DNA of 64,000 bases from Sipunculus nudus (lineage: Eukaryota; Annelida; Sipuncula; Golfingiida; Sipunculidae): assembly GCA_026874595.1 (NCBI GenBank), contig JAPPUL010000073.1:765973-829972 (forward strand). The letters are read 5' to 3'. A program made the translations under genes and the position numbers. This document shows, piece by piece, positions 17,533 through 27,776 of the stretch; within the stretch, counting starts at the first letter, position 1; each line of letters starts with the position of its first letter. The notes below the pieces were generated by a model that had not been told where the DNA came from, did not search any database, and saw nothing but the letters and a program-made list of their open reading frames with translations.

Positions 17533-18654
17533 TTATCTTTTTGATATAGGAATAGGTTGACGCTCGCTTGGACCTACATAATTACTAAGTGGCCTTATTA
17601 GACGATTATCTTTAAGCTGTTCTATAATATGCGCTGTCCAGCCTGTTATCCTACTTATAACAAAAATAGGGGTAAACGTCTCAATTGCAAAACCCATCAT
17701 GTAATACGTAGGCCCCGTTGGGAAATCTAGATTAGGATGTATGCCTTTTTTGTCAAACATAGTCTTTGCCAATATCTCATACATACGTGCCCATCTGTCT
17801 TCTTCTATAATCGCACTCATGCTTAACATGTACTTTTTCATAGTCGGTACACGAGAATCTCCACTCTTATATACCCTATGTCCAAATCCCATAACCTTTT
17901 TACCCGTAGCAAGTGCATCTAACATCCAATCTCTTGCCATGTCCGGATTATCTATTTCTTTCATCATATGCATAACAGCCTCATTAGCTCCCCCATGCAA
18001 AGGTCCCTTAAGTGATGCTATTGCCGCCACAACCGCTCCATATATATCTGACAAAGACGATATCACCACGCGGCTTGTAAACGTCGATGCATTAAATGTA
18101 TGTTCTGCATAAAGTATCATAGATACGTCAAAAGCCTTTAAAACTCCCTTATCTGGCACTTTCCCAAAACACATGTAAAAGAAATTCTCTATGAAAGATA
18201 AATCAAGACGAGGCTTTATAATCTCCTTACCCGCACGGATTCTATAATCATAAGCAACTATTATAGGTATTTTAGCAAATAAGCGGCACGATATATCGTA
18301 ATTCTTTGCATAGTTAGATACATCCCTATCCTCTATCCCAAGATAACTTACTGCTGTACGCAGCGTATCCATAGGATGGGCTTTATTGTCAAACACGCTA
18401 ATTAAATTTGTAAGGTTATCTGATATATGTCGATTAGACTTTTCTGTCTCCTTAAAAGTCTTAAGCTCTCTTTCATTAGGTAAATCTCCATTTAAAAGTA
18501 AATAAGCAACCTCCTCAAAAGAGCACTCCTGTGCAAGAGATTGTACAGGATAGCCATAATAAACCAAAGAGTTTATATCTGGCATGACTTTAGATATACT
18601 TGAATCCTCAACCACAACCCCCTCAAGACCCTTATTTGCTATTTTATGTTCCAT
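17533..18654 (-). CDS. prpC: 2-methylcitrate synthase / citrate synthase family
   Basis: A 373-residue type II-like citrate synthase family protein, the size typical for PrpC rather than the longer GltA. The catalytic residues are visible: His in GPLHGGANEAV, His in GFGHRVYKSGD and Asp in HPNLDFPTG. The arginine region GPSERQPIPI lies near the end. It condenses propionyl-CoA (or acetyl-CoA) with oxaloacetate. The neighbours prpE, prpB and prpD make the methylcitrate role likely, but the sequence does not exclude citrate synthase activity as well. It is divergent from prpE; 18655-18920 is an AT-rich promoter region. Its tail is duplicated in the adjoining array. Confidence 0.88.
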   Translation of the reverse strand: MEHKIANKGLEGVVVEDSSISKVMPDINSLVYYGYPVQSLAQECSFEEVAYLLLNGDLPNERELKTFKETEKSNRHISDNLTNLISVFDNKAHPMDTLRTAVSYLGIEDRDVSNYAKNYDISCRLFAKIPIIVAYDYRIRAGKEIIKPRLDLSFIENFFYMCFGKVPDKGVLKAFDVSMILYAEHTFNASTFTSRVVISSLSDIYGAVVAAIASLKGPLHGGANEAVMHMMKEIDNPDMARDWMLDALATGKKVMGFGHRVYKSGDSRVPTMKKYMLSMSAIIEEDRWARMYEILAKTMFDKKGIHPNLDFPTGPTYYMMGFAIETFTPIFVISRITGWTAHIIEQLKDNRLIRPLSNYVGPSERQPIPISKR

Positions 18655-18920
18655 AAACTATTTTCTCCTAACATACTATTTTATTTATTTTAGTATTTGT
18701 AATTCTATCCTTAACATTCTCTTCCTAAAAAGATATCAAACTCCCATCTATAACCAAAGTGCACCTTTGCAATAAATATTTGTAATAAATAATAGATAAA
18801 AATCAATAAAAAAGCTTATTTACTAAAGCAAAAATCTAAAACTCCAACGCCTCAATAAAATAAATTCTTTACATTTATTACAAAGCCTTTTTTAATAATA
18901 TAATTTAGGAGTATAAACTT

Positions 18921-20822
18921 ATGTACAAAAGCTACAAAGAAGCTTACAATAAATCAATAGATGACCCAAAAACCTTCTGGGCCGATGCGGCACAAAAGAT
19001 AAGCTGGTTTTCCAAATATACAAAAGTGCTTGACGATACTAAAAAACCATTTTACAGGTGGTTTGCTGATGGAGAGCTTAATACATGCTATAACGCACTT
19101 GACTATCACGTTGAAAATGGTAAAGCGAGGCAAAATGCCATAATATACGATAGCCCTGTTACAAAGACTATAGAGAAGATAACGTATGAGGAGTTGCTTT
19201 TAAAGGTTAGTATTTTTGCCGGAGGCCTTATAAAGAATGGAGTTAAAAAAGGAGATAGGGTATTAATTTATATGCCAATGATACCTCAAACGCTTATTGC
19301 AGTCTATGCTTGTGCCCGGATTGGAGCTATACATTCTGTAGTATTTGGAGGTTTTGCCTCTCATGAGCTTGCGGTTCGAATAGACGATGCCAAACCAAAG
19401 ATTATAGTATCTGCCTCATGCGGCATTGAAGTACAAAAGATTGTCGAGTACAAACCCCTTATTGATGCTGCTATAAAACAAGCATCTCACAAGCCTTCTA
19501 AAGTGATAGTCTTTCAACGTGAGCAATGTCAGGCAAAGCTAAATAAAGATATTGACATAGATTGGAACGACTTTATAAAAGACGCAAAGAAAGCAGATTG
19601 CGTTAGTGTAAAAGGCAGCGACCCGCTATATATACTATACACATCAGGCACGACCGGAATACCAAAAGGAATAGTGCGAGATAATGCAGGACACGCTGTT
19701 GCACTAAAGTGGTCTATGCAATATATTTATGGAGTGTCGCCGGGAGACGTTTTTTGGGCGGCCTCAGATGTTGGATGGGTTGTTGGACACTCATACATAA
19801 TATATGCACCTTTGCTTTATGGTTGTACAAGCGTATTATACGAAGGCAAACCAATTGGAACGCCTGATGCGGGAGCATTTTTCAGGGTAATAGAAGAGCA
19901 TAAGGTAAAGGTTTTATTTACTGCTCCAACTGCAATTAGAGCCATAAAGCAAGCTGACCCTGAGGGGAATTACATGAAAAAGTATAATATACCCCATTTT
20001 AAATATCTTTTTCTTGCGGGAGAAAGGCTTGATCCGCCAACTTATAAATGGATAAAGGATTTGCTTGATGTGCCCGTCCTTGACCATTGGTGGCAAACCG
20101 AAACAGGTTGGCCTATTGTTTCAACTTGTATGGGCATAGAAGAGTTTGAGCAAAAAGCAGGTTCGTCAAGCTATCCTGTACCGGGCTTTAAGGTTGAGAT
20201 TATGGATAGTCAGGGGAATGAGTGCCAACGAGGAGCTGAGGGCGCTGTTACTATAAAACTACCGCTTCCACCAGGCACACTATTATCCTTGTGGCAAAAT
20301 GACGAACGTTATCTAAAAGAGTACCTGTCTACGTATTCGGGATACTATTTAACCGGTGATGGGGGATATATCGATAAGGATGGCTATGTTTTTATCATGG
20401 GGAGAATTGATGATGTTATTATTGTTGCAGGGCATAACCTTTCAACTGGCAGTCTTGAAGAGGTAATCGCTTCTCATAAAGATGTTGCCGAATGTGCTGT
20501 TATTGGCGTTTATGACCAATTGAAAAATCAACTGCCTATTGGCTTTGTAACATTAAAATCAGGCGTTACCAAAGAACAAAAGCTTATAAAAGAAGAACTT
20601 ATTGGCCTTGTAAGAGAACAAATTGGACCTGTTGCTAGTTTCAAACAATGTCTTATTGTAAAAAGACTCCCAAAAACACGTTCTGGCAAAATACTTCGTT
20701 CTGTTATGAGAAGCATTGCAGACTCAAAACCTTATAGAGTGCCATCGACCATCGACGACCCAACCATTTTGGACGAAATAAAACACTCTTTGGTTTCTAT
20801 TGGTTATGCCAACGGTAAATAA
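18921..20822 (+). CDS. prpE: Propionyl-CoA synthetase
   Basis: Acyl-adenylate-forming ligase, 633 residues, activating propionate (possibly acetate) with ATP and CoA. The N-terminal segment WFADGELNTCYNALDYHV and the IYDSPVT motif are typical of PrpE. The P-loop-like YTSGTTGIPKG lies near 241, HWWQTETGWP near 391, and the C-terminal PKTRSGKILRS carries the catalytic lysine, a likely acetylation site. AGGAG lies 9 nt before the ATG. It forms the propionate pathway with prpC (divergent) and prpBD (convergent). The last 67 codons are copied downstream. Confidence 0.92.
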   Translation: MYKSYKEAYNKSIDDPKTFWADAAQKISWFSKYTKVLDDTKKPFYRWFADGELNTCYNALDYHVENGKARQNAIIYDSPVTKTIEKITYEELLLKVSIFAGGLIKNGVKKGDRVLIYMPMIPQTLIAVYACARIGAIHSVVFGGFASHELAVRIDDAKPKIIVSASCGIEVQKIVEYKPLIDAAIKQASHKPSKVIVFQREQCQAKLNKDIDIDWNDFIKDAKKADCVSVKGSDPLYILYTSGTTGIPKGIVRDNAGHAVALKWSMQYIYGVSPGDVFWAASDVGWVVGHSYIIYAPLLYGCTSVLYEGKPIGTPDAGAFFRVIEEHKVKVLFTAPTAIRAIKQADPEGNYMKKYNIPHFKYLFLAGERLDPPTYKWIKDLLDVPVLDHWWQTETGWPIVSTCMGIEEFEQKAGSSSYPVPGFKVEIMDSQGNECQRGAEGAVTIKLPLPPGTLLSLWQNDERYLKEYLSTYSGYYLTGDGGYIDKDGYVFIMGRIDDVIIVAGHNLSTGSLEEVIASHKDVAECAVIGVYDQLKNQLPIGFVTLKSGVTKEQKLIKEELIGLVREQIGPVASFKQCLIVKRLPKTRSGKILRSVMRSIADSKPYRVPSTIDDPTILDEIKHSLVSIGYANGK

Positions 20823-21164
20823 GAGAGTTGAAAAGAAATAGAAATATTTGCTCTTTGTAATATATTATTTGTAAGTTATTTTTGAACAAAAGCTTATAAA
20901 ATTGGACCTGTTGCTAGTTTCAAACAATGTCTTATTGTAAAAAGACTCCCAAAAACACGTTCTGGCAAAATACTTCGTTCTGTTATGAGAAGCATTGCAG
21001 ACTCAAAACCTTATAGAGTGCCATCGACCATCGACGACCCAACCATTTTGGACGAAATAAAACACTCTTTGGTTTCTATTGGTTATGCCAACGGTAAATA
21101 AGAGAGTTAAAAAGAAATAGAAATATTTGCTCTTTGTAATATATTATTTGTAAGTTATTTTTGA
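20574..21164. repeat. Tandem duplication of the prpE 3' end and intergenic junction
   Basis: The stretch from GAACAAAAGCTTATAAA (20574) to GTAAGTTATTTTTGA (ending 20885) is repeated at 20884-21164. Copy 2 lacks 31 bp near its start but is otherwise almost identical; the only other change I see is G to A just after the stop codon. The unit includes the 10 bp that form the stop and last codons of the convergent prpB gene, so the repeat spans the whole junction. Confidence 0.93.
20901..21101 (+). pseudogene. 3' fragment of prpE (about 67 codons with stop)
   Basis: A copy of the last part of prpE, from the IGPVASFKQCLIVKR region to the stop, identical in reading frame to the parent. It has no start codon of its own and is a by-product of the tandem duplication. 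It is not expected to make a functional product. Confidence 0.85.
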
Positions 21165-22057
21165 TTTAATGTAAAATCATATAAACTATTATCAAATGTA
21201 TTGTACTCTTTATATGACAATAAATCGTATAACTGTGCCCTGTTTTGCATATTATCAAGTATAGCTTCTTGCGTCCCTGCTTCCTTTATTACATTAAGAG
21301 CGTCTTCTACTGATTTCATCGCTGTTCGAAGGAGCGTTACGGGATATATTACTATGCTATACCCAAGGTCGTTAAGCTCGGAATAACTAAGTAGTGGCGA
21401 CTTGCCAAATTCTGTCATGTTTGCAAGTAGTGGCGCCTTTACATGCTTACGGAATGTTTCAAACTCCTTTATGTCCTTTAACGCCTCAGGGAAAATCATA
21501 TCAGCTCCTGCATCTACATATGCATTTGCTCTTTTAATCGCTTCTTCAAGACCTAAAACTCCTCGGGCATCTGTCCTTGCTATTAATAAGAAATTCGGGT
21601 CTCGACGCGCAAGCACTGCCGACCTTATCTTCTTTACCATATCATCAACATCCACCAAAACCTTATTATCTAAATGTCCACACCGTTTTGGGTTTTGTTG
21701 GTCCTCCATATGGCAACCACTAAGTCCACTGGCCTCCATCTCAAGTATCGTTCTTGCCACGTTCATTGTCTCTCCAAATCCTGTATCTATATCTATTATA
21801 GAAGGCAAACTCGTAACCCGCGCAATTGCACCTCCCCGACTGCTTACCTCGCTTAATGTCGTAAGTCCTATATCCGGCCAGCCTAAATCATTCGACAACA
21901 CCGCTCCTGATATATATATTCCGTCAAATGACATCTTCTCGATTAACATAGACACTAACGGTGAAAATGACCCTGGAAACCTAAGCAGTTTGCCCGTTCC
22001 TAAAGCCTTTCTAAGCATCGCTCGGCGAGCTTTTGCATCCTTTTCTTTAAATAACAT
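21155..22057 (-). CDS. prpB: 2-methylisocitrate lyase
   Basis: Cleaves 2-methylisocitrate to pyruvate and succinate. It belongs to the isocitrate lyase/PEP mutase TIM-barrel family, 300 residues. Diagnostic sequences are DIDTGFGE (metal binding), the MEDQQNPKRCGH active-site loop with its cysteine, ARTDARG, and LANMTEFGKSPL and GYSIVIYPVTLLR, which separate PrpB from isocitrate lyase. The frame is open to a GTG at 22066. The ATG at 22057 has a perfect AAAGGAGGTG 6-7 nt upstream and is chosen. It overlaps the end of prpD by 11 bp, suggesting translational coupling. Its stop lies inside the duplicated prpE/prpB junction. Confidence 0.94.
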   Translation of the reverse strand: MLFKEKDAKARRAMLRKALGTGKLLRFPGSFSPLVSMLIEKMSFDGIYISGAVLSNDLGWPDIGLTTLSEVSSRGGAIARVTSLPSIIDIDTGFGETMNVARTILEMEASGLSGCHMEDQQNPKRCGHLDNKVLVDVDDMVKKIRSAVLARRDPNFLLIARTDARGVLGLEEAIKRANAYVDAGADMIFPEALKDIKEFETFRKHVKAPLLANMTEFGKSPLLSYSELNDLGYSIVIYPVTLLRTAMKSVEDALNVIKEAGTQEAILDNMQNRAQLYDLLSYKEYNTFDNSLYDFTLNQK

Positions 22058-23558
22058 TATATACACCTCCTTTATTATTCACCTTAAGCTTGCCGTCTGG
22101 CAATACCACATTAAGTTGTCTTACCTCATCTGCTCCCAAATCAGGAAGACGCTCTACTAAGTTTATAAACCTATCTCGCTCCCCCTTCTCTATTATTCCC
22201 TCTGTCATTATGTCAAATTTCCTTATGTAATCTTCTCGTACAAATGGCTTTTTCCCTGCAGGATGTGCATTTGCTCTTAAAAGACTATCTGTTAACACTT
22301 TACCATTCTTAAACTTTATCTGAACCCGTCCTCCAAAAGCTTTCTTATTTGGGTCTGGATCATGATACAGCTTTGTCCAGTATGGTTCTTCCTCTGTTTT
22401 TACCTTCTGCCAAAGACGGACTGTCTCAGGACGATTTGCTCGCTCTTTAGTGTAGCTATCAACATGATGCCATCTTCCATCCTCAAGCGCTACTGCAAAT
22501 ATATATGAAATGCTGTGATCTAATGTTTCACGAGTCGTCTTTGGGTCGTACTTTTGAGGGTCTCCCGACCCGCTACCTATTACATAATGCGTATGATGAC
22601 TTGTGTAGATAATTACTTCCTCAATATCTTCAAAGTTAGTTATTTCCTTTCTCATACTAAACGCAAGGTCTATTAGTGCCTGTGACTGATATTCTGCTGA
22701 ATGCTCTTTCGTATATGTCTCCATTATAGAACGCTTTGGCTCTCCTGGCTCAACCAAATCTATATAATATTCACTATCAGGTCCATCCAAAATCCACGCG
22801 AGTACGCTGTCCTCACCCTCATATATAGGCGATGGCGCACCCTCTCCCCTCATACACCTATCTACTGCCTCAATGCCCAACTTGCCAGCGTGAGCCGGAG
22901 CATATGCTTTCCAACTTGATATGGTTCCTTTCCTAGACTGACGCGTTGTACAAGATACATGTAGAGCCTGTTGGATAGATTGATATACCTCTTCAACATC
23001 AAGGACAAGCAACGTGCCTAGTCCTCCCGCGACCGCCGGACATAGATGCGCTATGTGGTCTATCTTATGTTTATGAAGGCATATTGCCTTAACCAAACTA
23101 ACCTGTATCTCGTATCCTGTATTTATACCTTGTAATAAAGATTTTCCATCAAGTCCTTTATGTTGTGCTACGGCAAGTATTGGAGGAATATTATCTGCTG
23201 GATGGGAATAGTCTGCTGCCAAAAACGTATCATGCATATCAAGCTCTCTAACTGCTGTACCATTAGCCCATGCCGCCCATGCTGGGTCATAACTCTTATC
23301 ATTTACTCCAAATATCTTTGCTCCACCCGCCATTGGATGACATAATGCTTGGGAACGTGCTGTTACTACAGGTCCGCGGTTTGCCGCTGCTATTGCTACT
23401 GATGCATTGTCTATTATCCGATTTATAAGCATCTCTTTTACATCTTCTTCTAAAACTGTTTTATCCACCGAAAGTTTTGCTAGCTTAAAAGCCAGCTGGT
23501 CCTCCTTGCTTATCCCCTCTTTTGATGAATATACTACTACCTTGTGCTTCTTTGGCAT
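22047..23558 (-). CDS. prpD: 2-methylcitrate dehydratase
   Basis: Dehydrates 2-methylcitrate to 2-methylaconitate. It is a MmgE/PrpD family protein of 503 residues, near the expected length. Features include RSQALCHPMAGGAKIFG, the ADNIPPILAVA stretch, IQVSLVKAICLHKHKIDHIAH, and DHSISYIFAVALEDG. Starts at an ATG with AAAGGGGG upstream and is followed by overlapping prpB. With prpC and prpE this gives a methylcitrate cycle; the hydratase step (AcnD/aconitase) is not in the window. Confidence 0.94.
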   Translation of the reverse strand: MPKKHKVVVYSSKEGISKEDQLAFKLAKLSVDKTVLEEDVKEMLINRIIDNASVAIAAANRGPVVTARSQALCHPMAGGAKIFGVNDKSYDPAWAAWANGTAVRELDMHDTFLAADYSHPADNIPPILAVAQHKGLDGKSLLQGINTGYEIQVSLVKAICLHKHKIDHIAHLCPAVAGGLGTLLVLDVEEVYQSIQQALHVSCTTRQSRKGTISSWKAYAPAHAGKLGIEAVDRCMRGEGAPSPIYEGEDSVLAWILDGPDSEYYIDLVEPGEPKRSIMETYTKEHSAEYQSQALIDLAFSMRKEITNFEDIEEVIIYTSHHTHYVIGSGSGDPQKYDPKTTRETLDHSISYIFAVALEDGRWHHVDSYTKERANRPETVRLWQKVKTEEEPYWTKLYHDPDPNKKAFGGRVQIKFKNGKVLTDSLLRANAHPAGKKPFVREDYIRKFDIMTEGIIEKGERDRFINLVERLPDLGADEVRQLNVVLPDGKLKVNNKGGVYNVI

Positions 23559-23795
23559 TTTATCCCCCTTTAATTATCTCTTTTTACTTACCTAATCTAA
23601 CATGAGTTTTATAAGATTTTATATGTTACTTTTAATATCCACTACCGAAATATACTCTTTTGCTCATAGCCGTTATAGCACTTTTTTTAGCTTCAAACTT
23701 TTTTGTTTTATGTTTAATTTTTATACACTGTTTTTGCTTATGGTAGGATTTTTGTATTGTTTTTGCATTTTATGGTAAGTTAATTTTAATATATA

Positions 23796-26372
23796 TCATC
23801 TTTTTGTCTTATTTTTTACCTTATTTATAAGAGCAAACACTATGTATAGCAAACCAAGCAGCAAGGTTAGTACTCCAAATATACTTATGGCTATCTGACT
23901 ATCATTTGTTAAGAATAATAAGTAACTTACAAACATAGGGCCTAGCACATGTCCTCCACGTTCAAGAAATGTATAGGTCGCTGTTATCGCTTTGTATCCC
24001 TTTTTTAAAGCTACTTTTGTATTGCTTATACGAGTTATTATTGGTGCCGTTAGCAGACCATTTGATATCCCAGTTAGAAATATACAAAACAGTATTACAT
24101 ACGATGAAAGATTACTTATACTACTACCTTCTATAAAATTATTTATATGCTCTCCAACTACCATTATATAACTAAGCCACTCAATCTCTAATCCTTTAAA
24201 CGCTACGTTAACTCCGATAAACCCAAATAACACCATCCCAACTCCACCTATTAATGTACTTATGAATAGTACGATACCTGTCCCGCCAAGCTTTCTTACA
24301 AGTCTTGATACAAAATGATTTGTTATCAATGATGAAGTATAATAGATCATTAGTGCCTGTCCTATATCCTCAGGGGCAAAGCCATACCTCTCTAATAAAA
24401 GAGGCATTGCAAACATAACAACTCCCGTTATACTCATCTTACCCAAAAGACCTATCAAGATAAACGTACTTACAAAATCTAGATCTTTAAATACTGACCC
24501 TACATTCCCCAATATTACTCGAAAACTTTTATCTCGTGATCTTCTACTCCCCCCACTGTGCACCTCTGGTATCAAGAACTTTAAGTATATTAAACTAATT
24601 GCTCCAAGCAAGACTCCTATTATAAATACTGTCCTGTAATCTATATAGGAATACAATAAGGCCCCTATCGATGCCCCCGCAATTAAAGCTGCATTCCTAC
24701 CAAATACTTTTACACTTGCCGCCTCAGTCCGCCTTTCCTGCGGAACTATAACTAGTAAATAAGATTGTAAACCTATTAATAATAGGCCCTGTCCAACACC
24801 AGAACACGCTCGCCCAAGCACAAATAACCAATAGTTATTTGTCGCTATCAATATGCTAAGTCCTATAAGCTCAAATACAAACCCAACTCCCATCAGATTC
24901 CTTAAACTGCCTCGCTCTGCATACTGTCCTGCGGGTAGTAAAACTGCTGCAAATAATATATAAAATACGGTAAACGGTAATGAAGCCGAGGCTAAACTTG
25001 AATCCGTTGTGCTTAGTATTTCTGTCACAAGCTTTGGCAAAAATGATATTGAAAGCGCATTTACAAATACCATTAGAAAATATACAGGCTTTATTAAATC
25101 AAGTCCTATCCGATACTCCTCAACGCTCTCCTCCGCCTCAAGCTCTTCATAAAATTCAGCTTCTAATATAGAATCTTCTTCCGATAATAAAACCCCTCCA
25201 TCCTCCACCTCATTACTAACTCGCCTTCTGTTTTCACTATCAAATAAATTTATGAAACTTGTTCCTGCTTTTAAGAAAATTAACGCTATTAAGCCGCAGG
25301 CTAAAAATAATACCAGAAAGTTCTTTGCATTTACTAATACTACATTAAGCACAACGTTAATTGGTATGTCTACTGACAATATTAACGTTATACCCTGTTT
25401 AGTCCCCGAGGATAGATATGTTTGGTATTCATATGTGTTTTTTAATTTCTGATAGCTTGTTCCTATCAACTCTTCTTTTGTATGGTAGACAAATTTATTG
25501 TTCTTTGTTAGCGTTATTCGTCTTATATCAGGATTTTGGGCTTTGTAGTCGCTTATTACGTCGTTTACTCCGCGTATGTCGTCTAGGTCTATCCCAAGTT
25601 CTAATATAGAATTAAATCTTTGGACTATCGAGTTTGATAACGCTTTGGTTTGAGCTTGCACGCCTTCTTCGTAAATGTAAAATACCGTCATGCCTATTAT
25701 TATTAACATTAGCACAAAGCTTACTAAGTATAAATATTGTACCAATCTATCTCTAAAGGCTAAACGTGCAAAAAATAAGTCATATAATACATTAAATATT
25801 ATAAAGACCAGTGAGAAAAGTATTAATGCATAAAATACAAAATTATACCTCCTATCCTTCTCATACAGTAAATCTGCACTAAGTGATTCAAGTAATATAG
25901 CACCTTCATCCCCAAATTTACTCTCAAGAGGTACTATCACTCTATAGCTTATATCTGAACGCTCTATTTTTGCTTTTGAATCCTTAAAACGGTCTATCTT
26001 TATCTGGCTATATTCTCTTGACAATACGTTAGTGTCAAATTCTCTTGGCGTTAGCTCATATCCATAGTTTAAAAATATTCGCTCTCCTCTTGAGTTTATG
26101 ATCTGTATGTTTTCTAGGGTCTTGTCTGACGCCAAAAGTTGACCACTTAAACCTTGAAATCCGCTAAATTGCACCAAGGGCAAGCCTGCTTGTATATGAG
26201 GTTCAAATTCAAGCCTTATTATATCTGCTTGCGTTATCATTTTGCTTAGTTGGAAGTTTAAATAGGTTCTACTTGCCTCTCCGTAACCTATATAGGTGAA
26301 TAGCAACAAGTTTAGCATGAATACTATTATTGTTGGAAGGTTTATGACTATCGCCCGTAACTTCTTTAGCAT
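23796..26372 (-). CDS. Double extracytoplasmic sensor fused to a major facilitator (MFS) transporter
   Basis: An 858-residue membrane protein. A helix at ~9-29 is followed by an extracytoplasmic region (~30-175), helices at ~177-200 and ~212-234, a second extracytoplasmic region (~235-345), and a helix at ~348-368. The N-terminal half thus resembles the input module of a sensor kinase or chemoreceptor with two Cache-like domains. A very acidic linker (~380-420) leads into ~12 hydrophobic helices from ~425 to the end with an MFS pattern, including GRACSGVGQGLLLIGLQSY and RNAALIAGASIGALLY. No kinase, HAMP or cyclase domain is present. It probably forms an operon with the substrate-binding protein gene (141 bp upstream). 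Ligand and transported substrate are unknown. Confidence 0.75.
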   Translation of the reverse strand: MLKKLRAIVINLPTIIVFMLNLLLFTYIGYGEASRTYLNFQLSKMITQADIIRLEFEPHIQAGLPLVQFSGFQGLSGQLLASDKTLENIQIINSRGERIFLNYGYELTPREFDTNVLSREYSQIKIDRFKDSKAKIERSDISYRVIVPLESKFGDEGAILLESLSADLLYEKDRRYNFVFYALILFSLVFIIFNVLYDLFFARLAFRDRLVQYLYLVSFVLMLIIIGMTVFYIYEEGVQAQTKALSNSIVQRFNSILELGIDLDDIRGVNDVISDYKAQNPDIRRITLTKNNKFVYHTKEELIGTSYQKLKNTYEYQTYLSSGTKQGITLILSVDIPINVVLNVVLVNAKNFLVLFLACGLIALIFLKAGTSFINLFDSENRRRVSNEVEDGGVLLSEEDSILEAEFYEELEAEESVEEYRIGLDLIKPVYFLMVFVNALSISFLPKLVTEILSTTDSSLASASLPFTVFYILFAAVLLPAGQYAERGSLRNLMGVGFVFELIGLSILIATNNYWLFVLGRACSGVGQGLLLIGLQSYLLVIVPQERRTEAASVKVFGRNAALIAGASIGALLYSYIDYRTVFIIGVLLGAISLIYLKFLIPEVHSGGSRRSRDKSFRVILGNVGSVFKDLDFVSTFILIGLLGKMSITGVVMFAMPLLLERYGFAPEDIGQALMIYYTSSLITNHFVSRLVRKLGGTGIVLFISTLIGGVGMVLFGFIGVNVAFKGLEIEWLSYIMVVGEHINNFIEGSSISNLSSYVILFCIFLTGISNGLLTAPIITRISNTKVALKKGYKAITATYTFLERGGHVLGPMFVSYLLFLTNDSQIAISIFGVLTLLLGLLYIVFALINKVKNKTKR

Positions 26373-26513
26373 ATTATTTTGTCTTACTTTACTATCTACT
26401 TTCTACTTTTTCTTACAGCTTGTCTTTTTATATAGGCTTGCTCTGACATAGCTCTAAGTATATATTTTATGCACTCTATTGTTTTTTTTTAAGAGGGGTC
26501 TTTTCCCCAGTAA

Positions 26514-27776
26514 TTACGAACTACCTTCTTTATCTTTATTTACCCTCTGCCCAAATGCTCGCACTACCTTACCTTCATAATCATATATAAATGATGCGCT
26601 CTCAAAAAATCTAAACGGTATTTTAAGAGATATTCTTGAAGCTACCCTGAAATTAATTGCTATATCCGGAGGCGTTACTACTCCAACTGGCAAATCTCCC
26701 GCTTTTGCCTCTCCCGTTAATATCTTTACTACATAAAGACTTGCAATATGTGCATTATGTCGTCTGTCAACCCCTATTCCTAATACCGCACTCGCATCTC
26801 CTTCTGATACCACATTTGGTATTGAGCTTAGTACCGGAACCTGGCCTGAGACTTTGCTTATTACCTTTATATTTGAAAATATCGCTGTACTACTTGTTAT
26901 CCAAAATATACTGTTTTTGAATAACGGATCACTTTGCCACATCTCATTTACAACCTGTGGGATCTTCTCTTCCAATATCTTTGACGCCCCTTCACGACTT
27001 TCTACCGCTATATCGTATACTCGGATTCCTCGCTTCTTAAATTCATGCTTAGCCGGTATAACTTCCACCTGCATAACCTGTTTATGGCTACTATCATACA
27101 TTAAGCCTATATTTTTCAAATTTGGCATCAGTTGCTTAAGATAGTTTAACTTTATGTCCAGAGGGACATTTAACGACGTAAAGGCTATATTTGTACCCGT
27201 ACCGCTTTTGTAATCTTTTGTTTGCCCAAGCAACACTGGATCTTTGCATATCGCTGCTACCACAGGTATCTTATCTACTCCTCTATATAGCCTATAAAGC
27301 AATGATGCCGTTTCTGAGCCCATAGAATATATTATATCCATACCACTGTCTTTAGCATATTGTATCGCTTCCTTTCCGCGCTCTTCATCATTTCCAAAAT
27401 TTGCAAGTGTTACATAAGCATACATCTCCTTGTATACCAAAATCTGTAATAGCTTCTCTACCGCTAGTTTATAGCTTTTTGATTTCTTAGACATCAAGCC
27501 AAATATCTTCTTTGGCTTAGTTCCCTTATTTTTATTTTTCCACCTAGGCTCAAGTCTTAGATAGTTTGGTTTATCGGCTTTTTTTACATTCCAATAAAGT
27601 AGTGTTTCTGTTGGAAATTTAAGCCAGTTTAATGTTATTTTCTTCTTAACTTTTTTAGTCCCTATGGAAGACTTACTTCTAGCATCTGCATACTCTACTT
27701 GTAAGACTAAACATAACATCAAAATTATACTTGGCAATTTAAAGTAATTAAATCTTGCTTTAATTCTTTTTTCCAT
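26514..27776 (-). CDS. Periplasmic ABC-type substrate-binding protein (PF04392-like)
   Basis: A 420-residue exported protein. An N-terminal signal peptide (basic start, hydrophobic PSIILMLCLVLQV, ADA-type cleavage site near 32) precedes a very Lys-rich segment. A two-lobed periplasmic binding fold of the ABC_sub_bind/TrpX-like type follows: IIYSMGSETASLLY, IPVVAAICKDPVLLG, NLKNIGLMYDSSHKQ, WITSSTAIFSN and AVLGIGVDRRHNAHIA. No ABC permease or ATPase is next to it. The adjacent same-strand gene is the sensor-MFS fusion, so the binding protein may present a ligand to that protein instead. This link is inferred from position only. Confidence 0.8.
   Translation of the reverse strand: MEKRIKARFNYFKLPSIILMLCLVLQVEYADARSKSSIGTKKVKKKITLNWLKFPTETLLYWNVKKADKPNYLRLEPRWKNKNKGTKPKKIFGLMSKKSKSYKLAVEKLLQILVYKEMYAYVTLANFGNDEERGKEAIQYAKDSGMDIIYSMGSETASLLYRLYRGVDKIPVVAAICKDPVLLGQTKDYKSGTGTNIAFTSLNVPLDIKLNYLKQLMPNLKNIGLMYDSSHKQVMQVEVIPAKHEFKKRGIRVYDIAVESREGASKILEEKIPQVVNEMWQSDPLFKNSIFWITSSTAIFSNIKVISKVSGQVPVLSSIPNVVSEGDASAVLGIGVDRRHNAHIASLYVVKILTGEAKAGDLPVGVVTPPDIAINFRVASRISLKIPFRFFESASFIYDYEGKVVRAFGQRVNKDKEGSS

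Noticed and set aside
20901-21101. A separate small gene downstream of prpE
   Set aside because: It is the duplicated last 67 codons of prpE, without a start codon or ribosome site.
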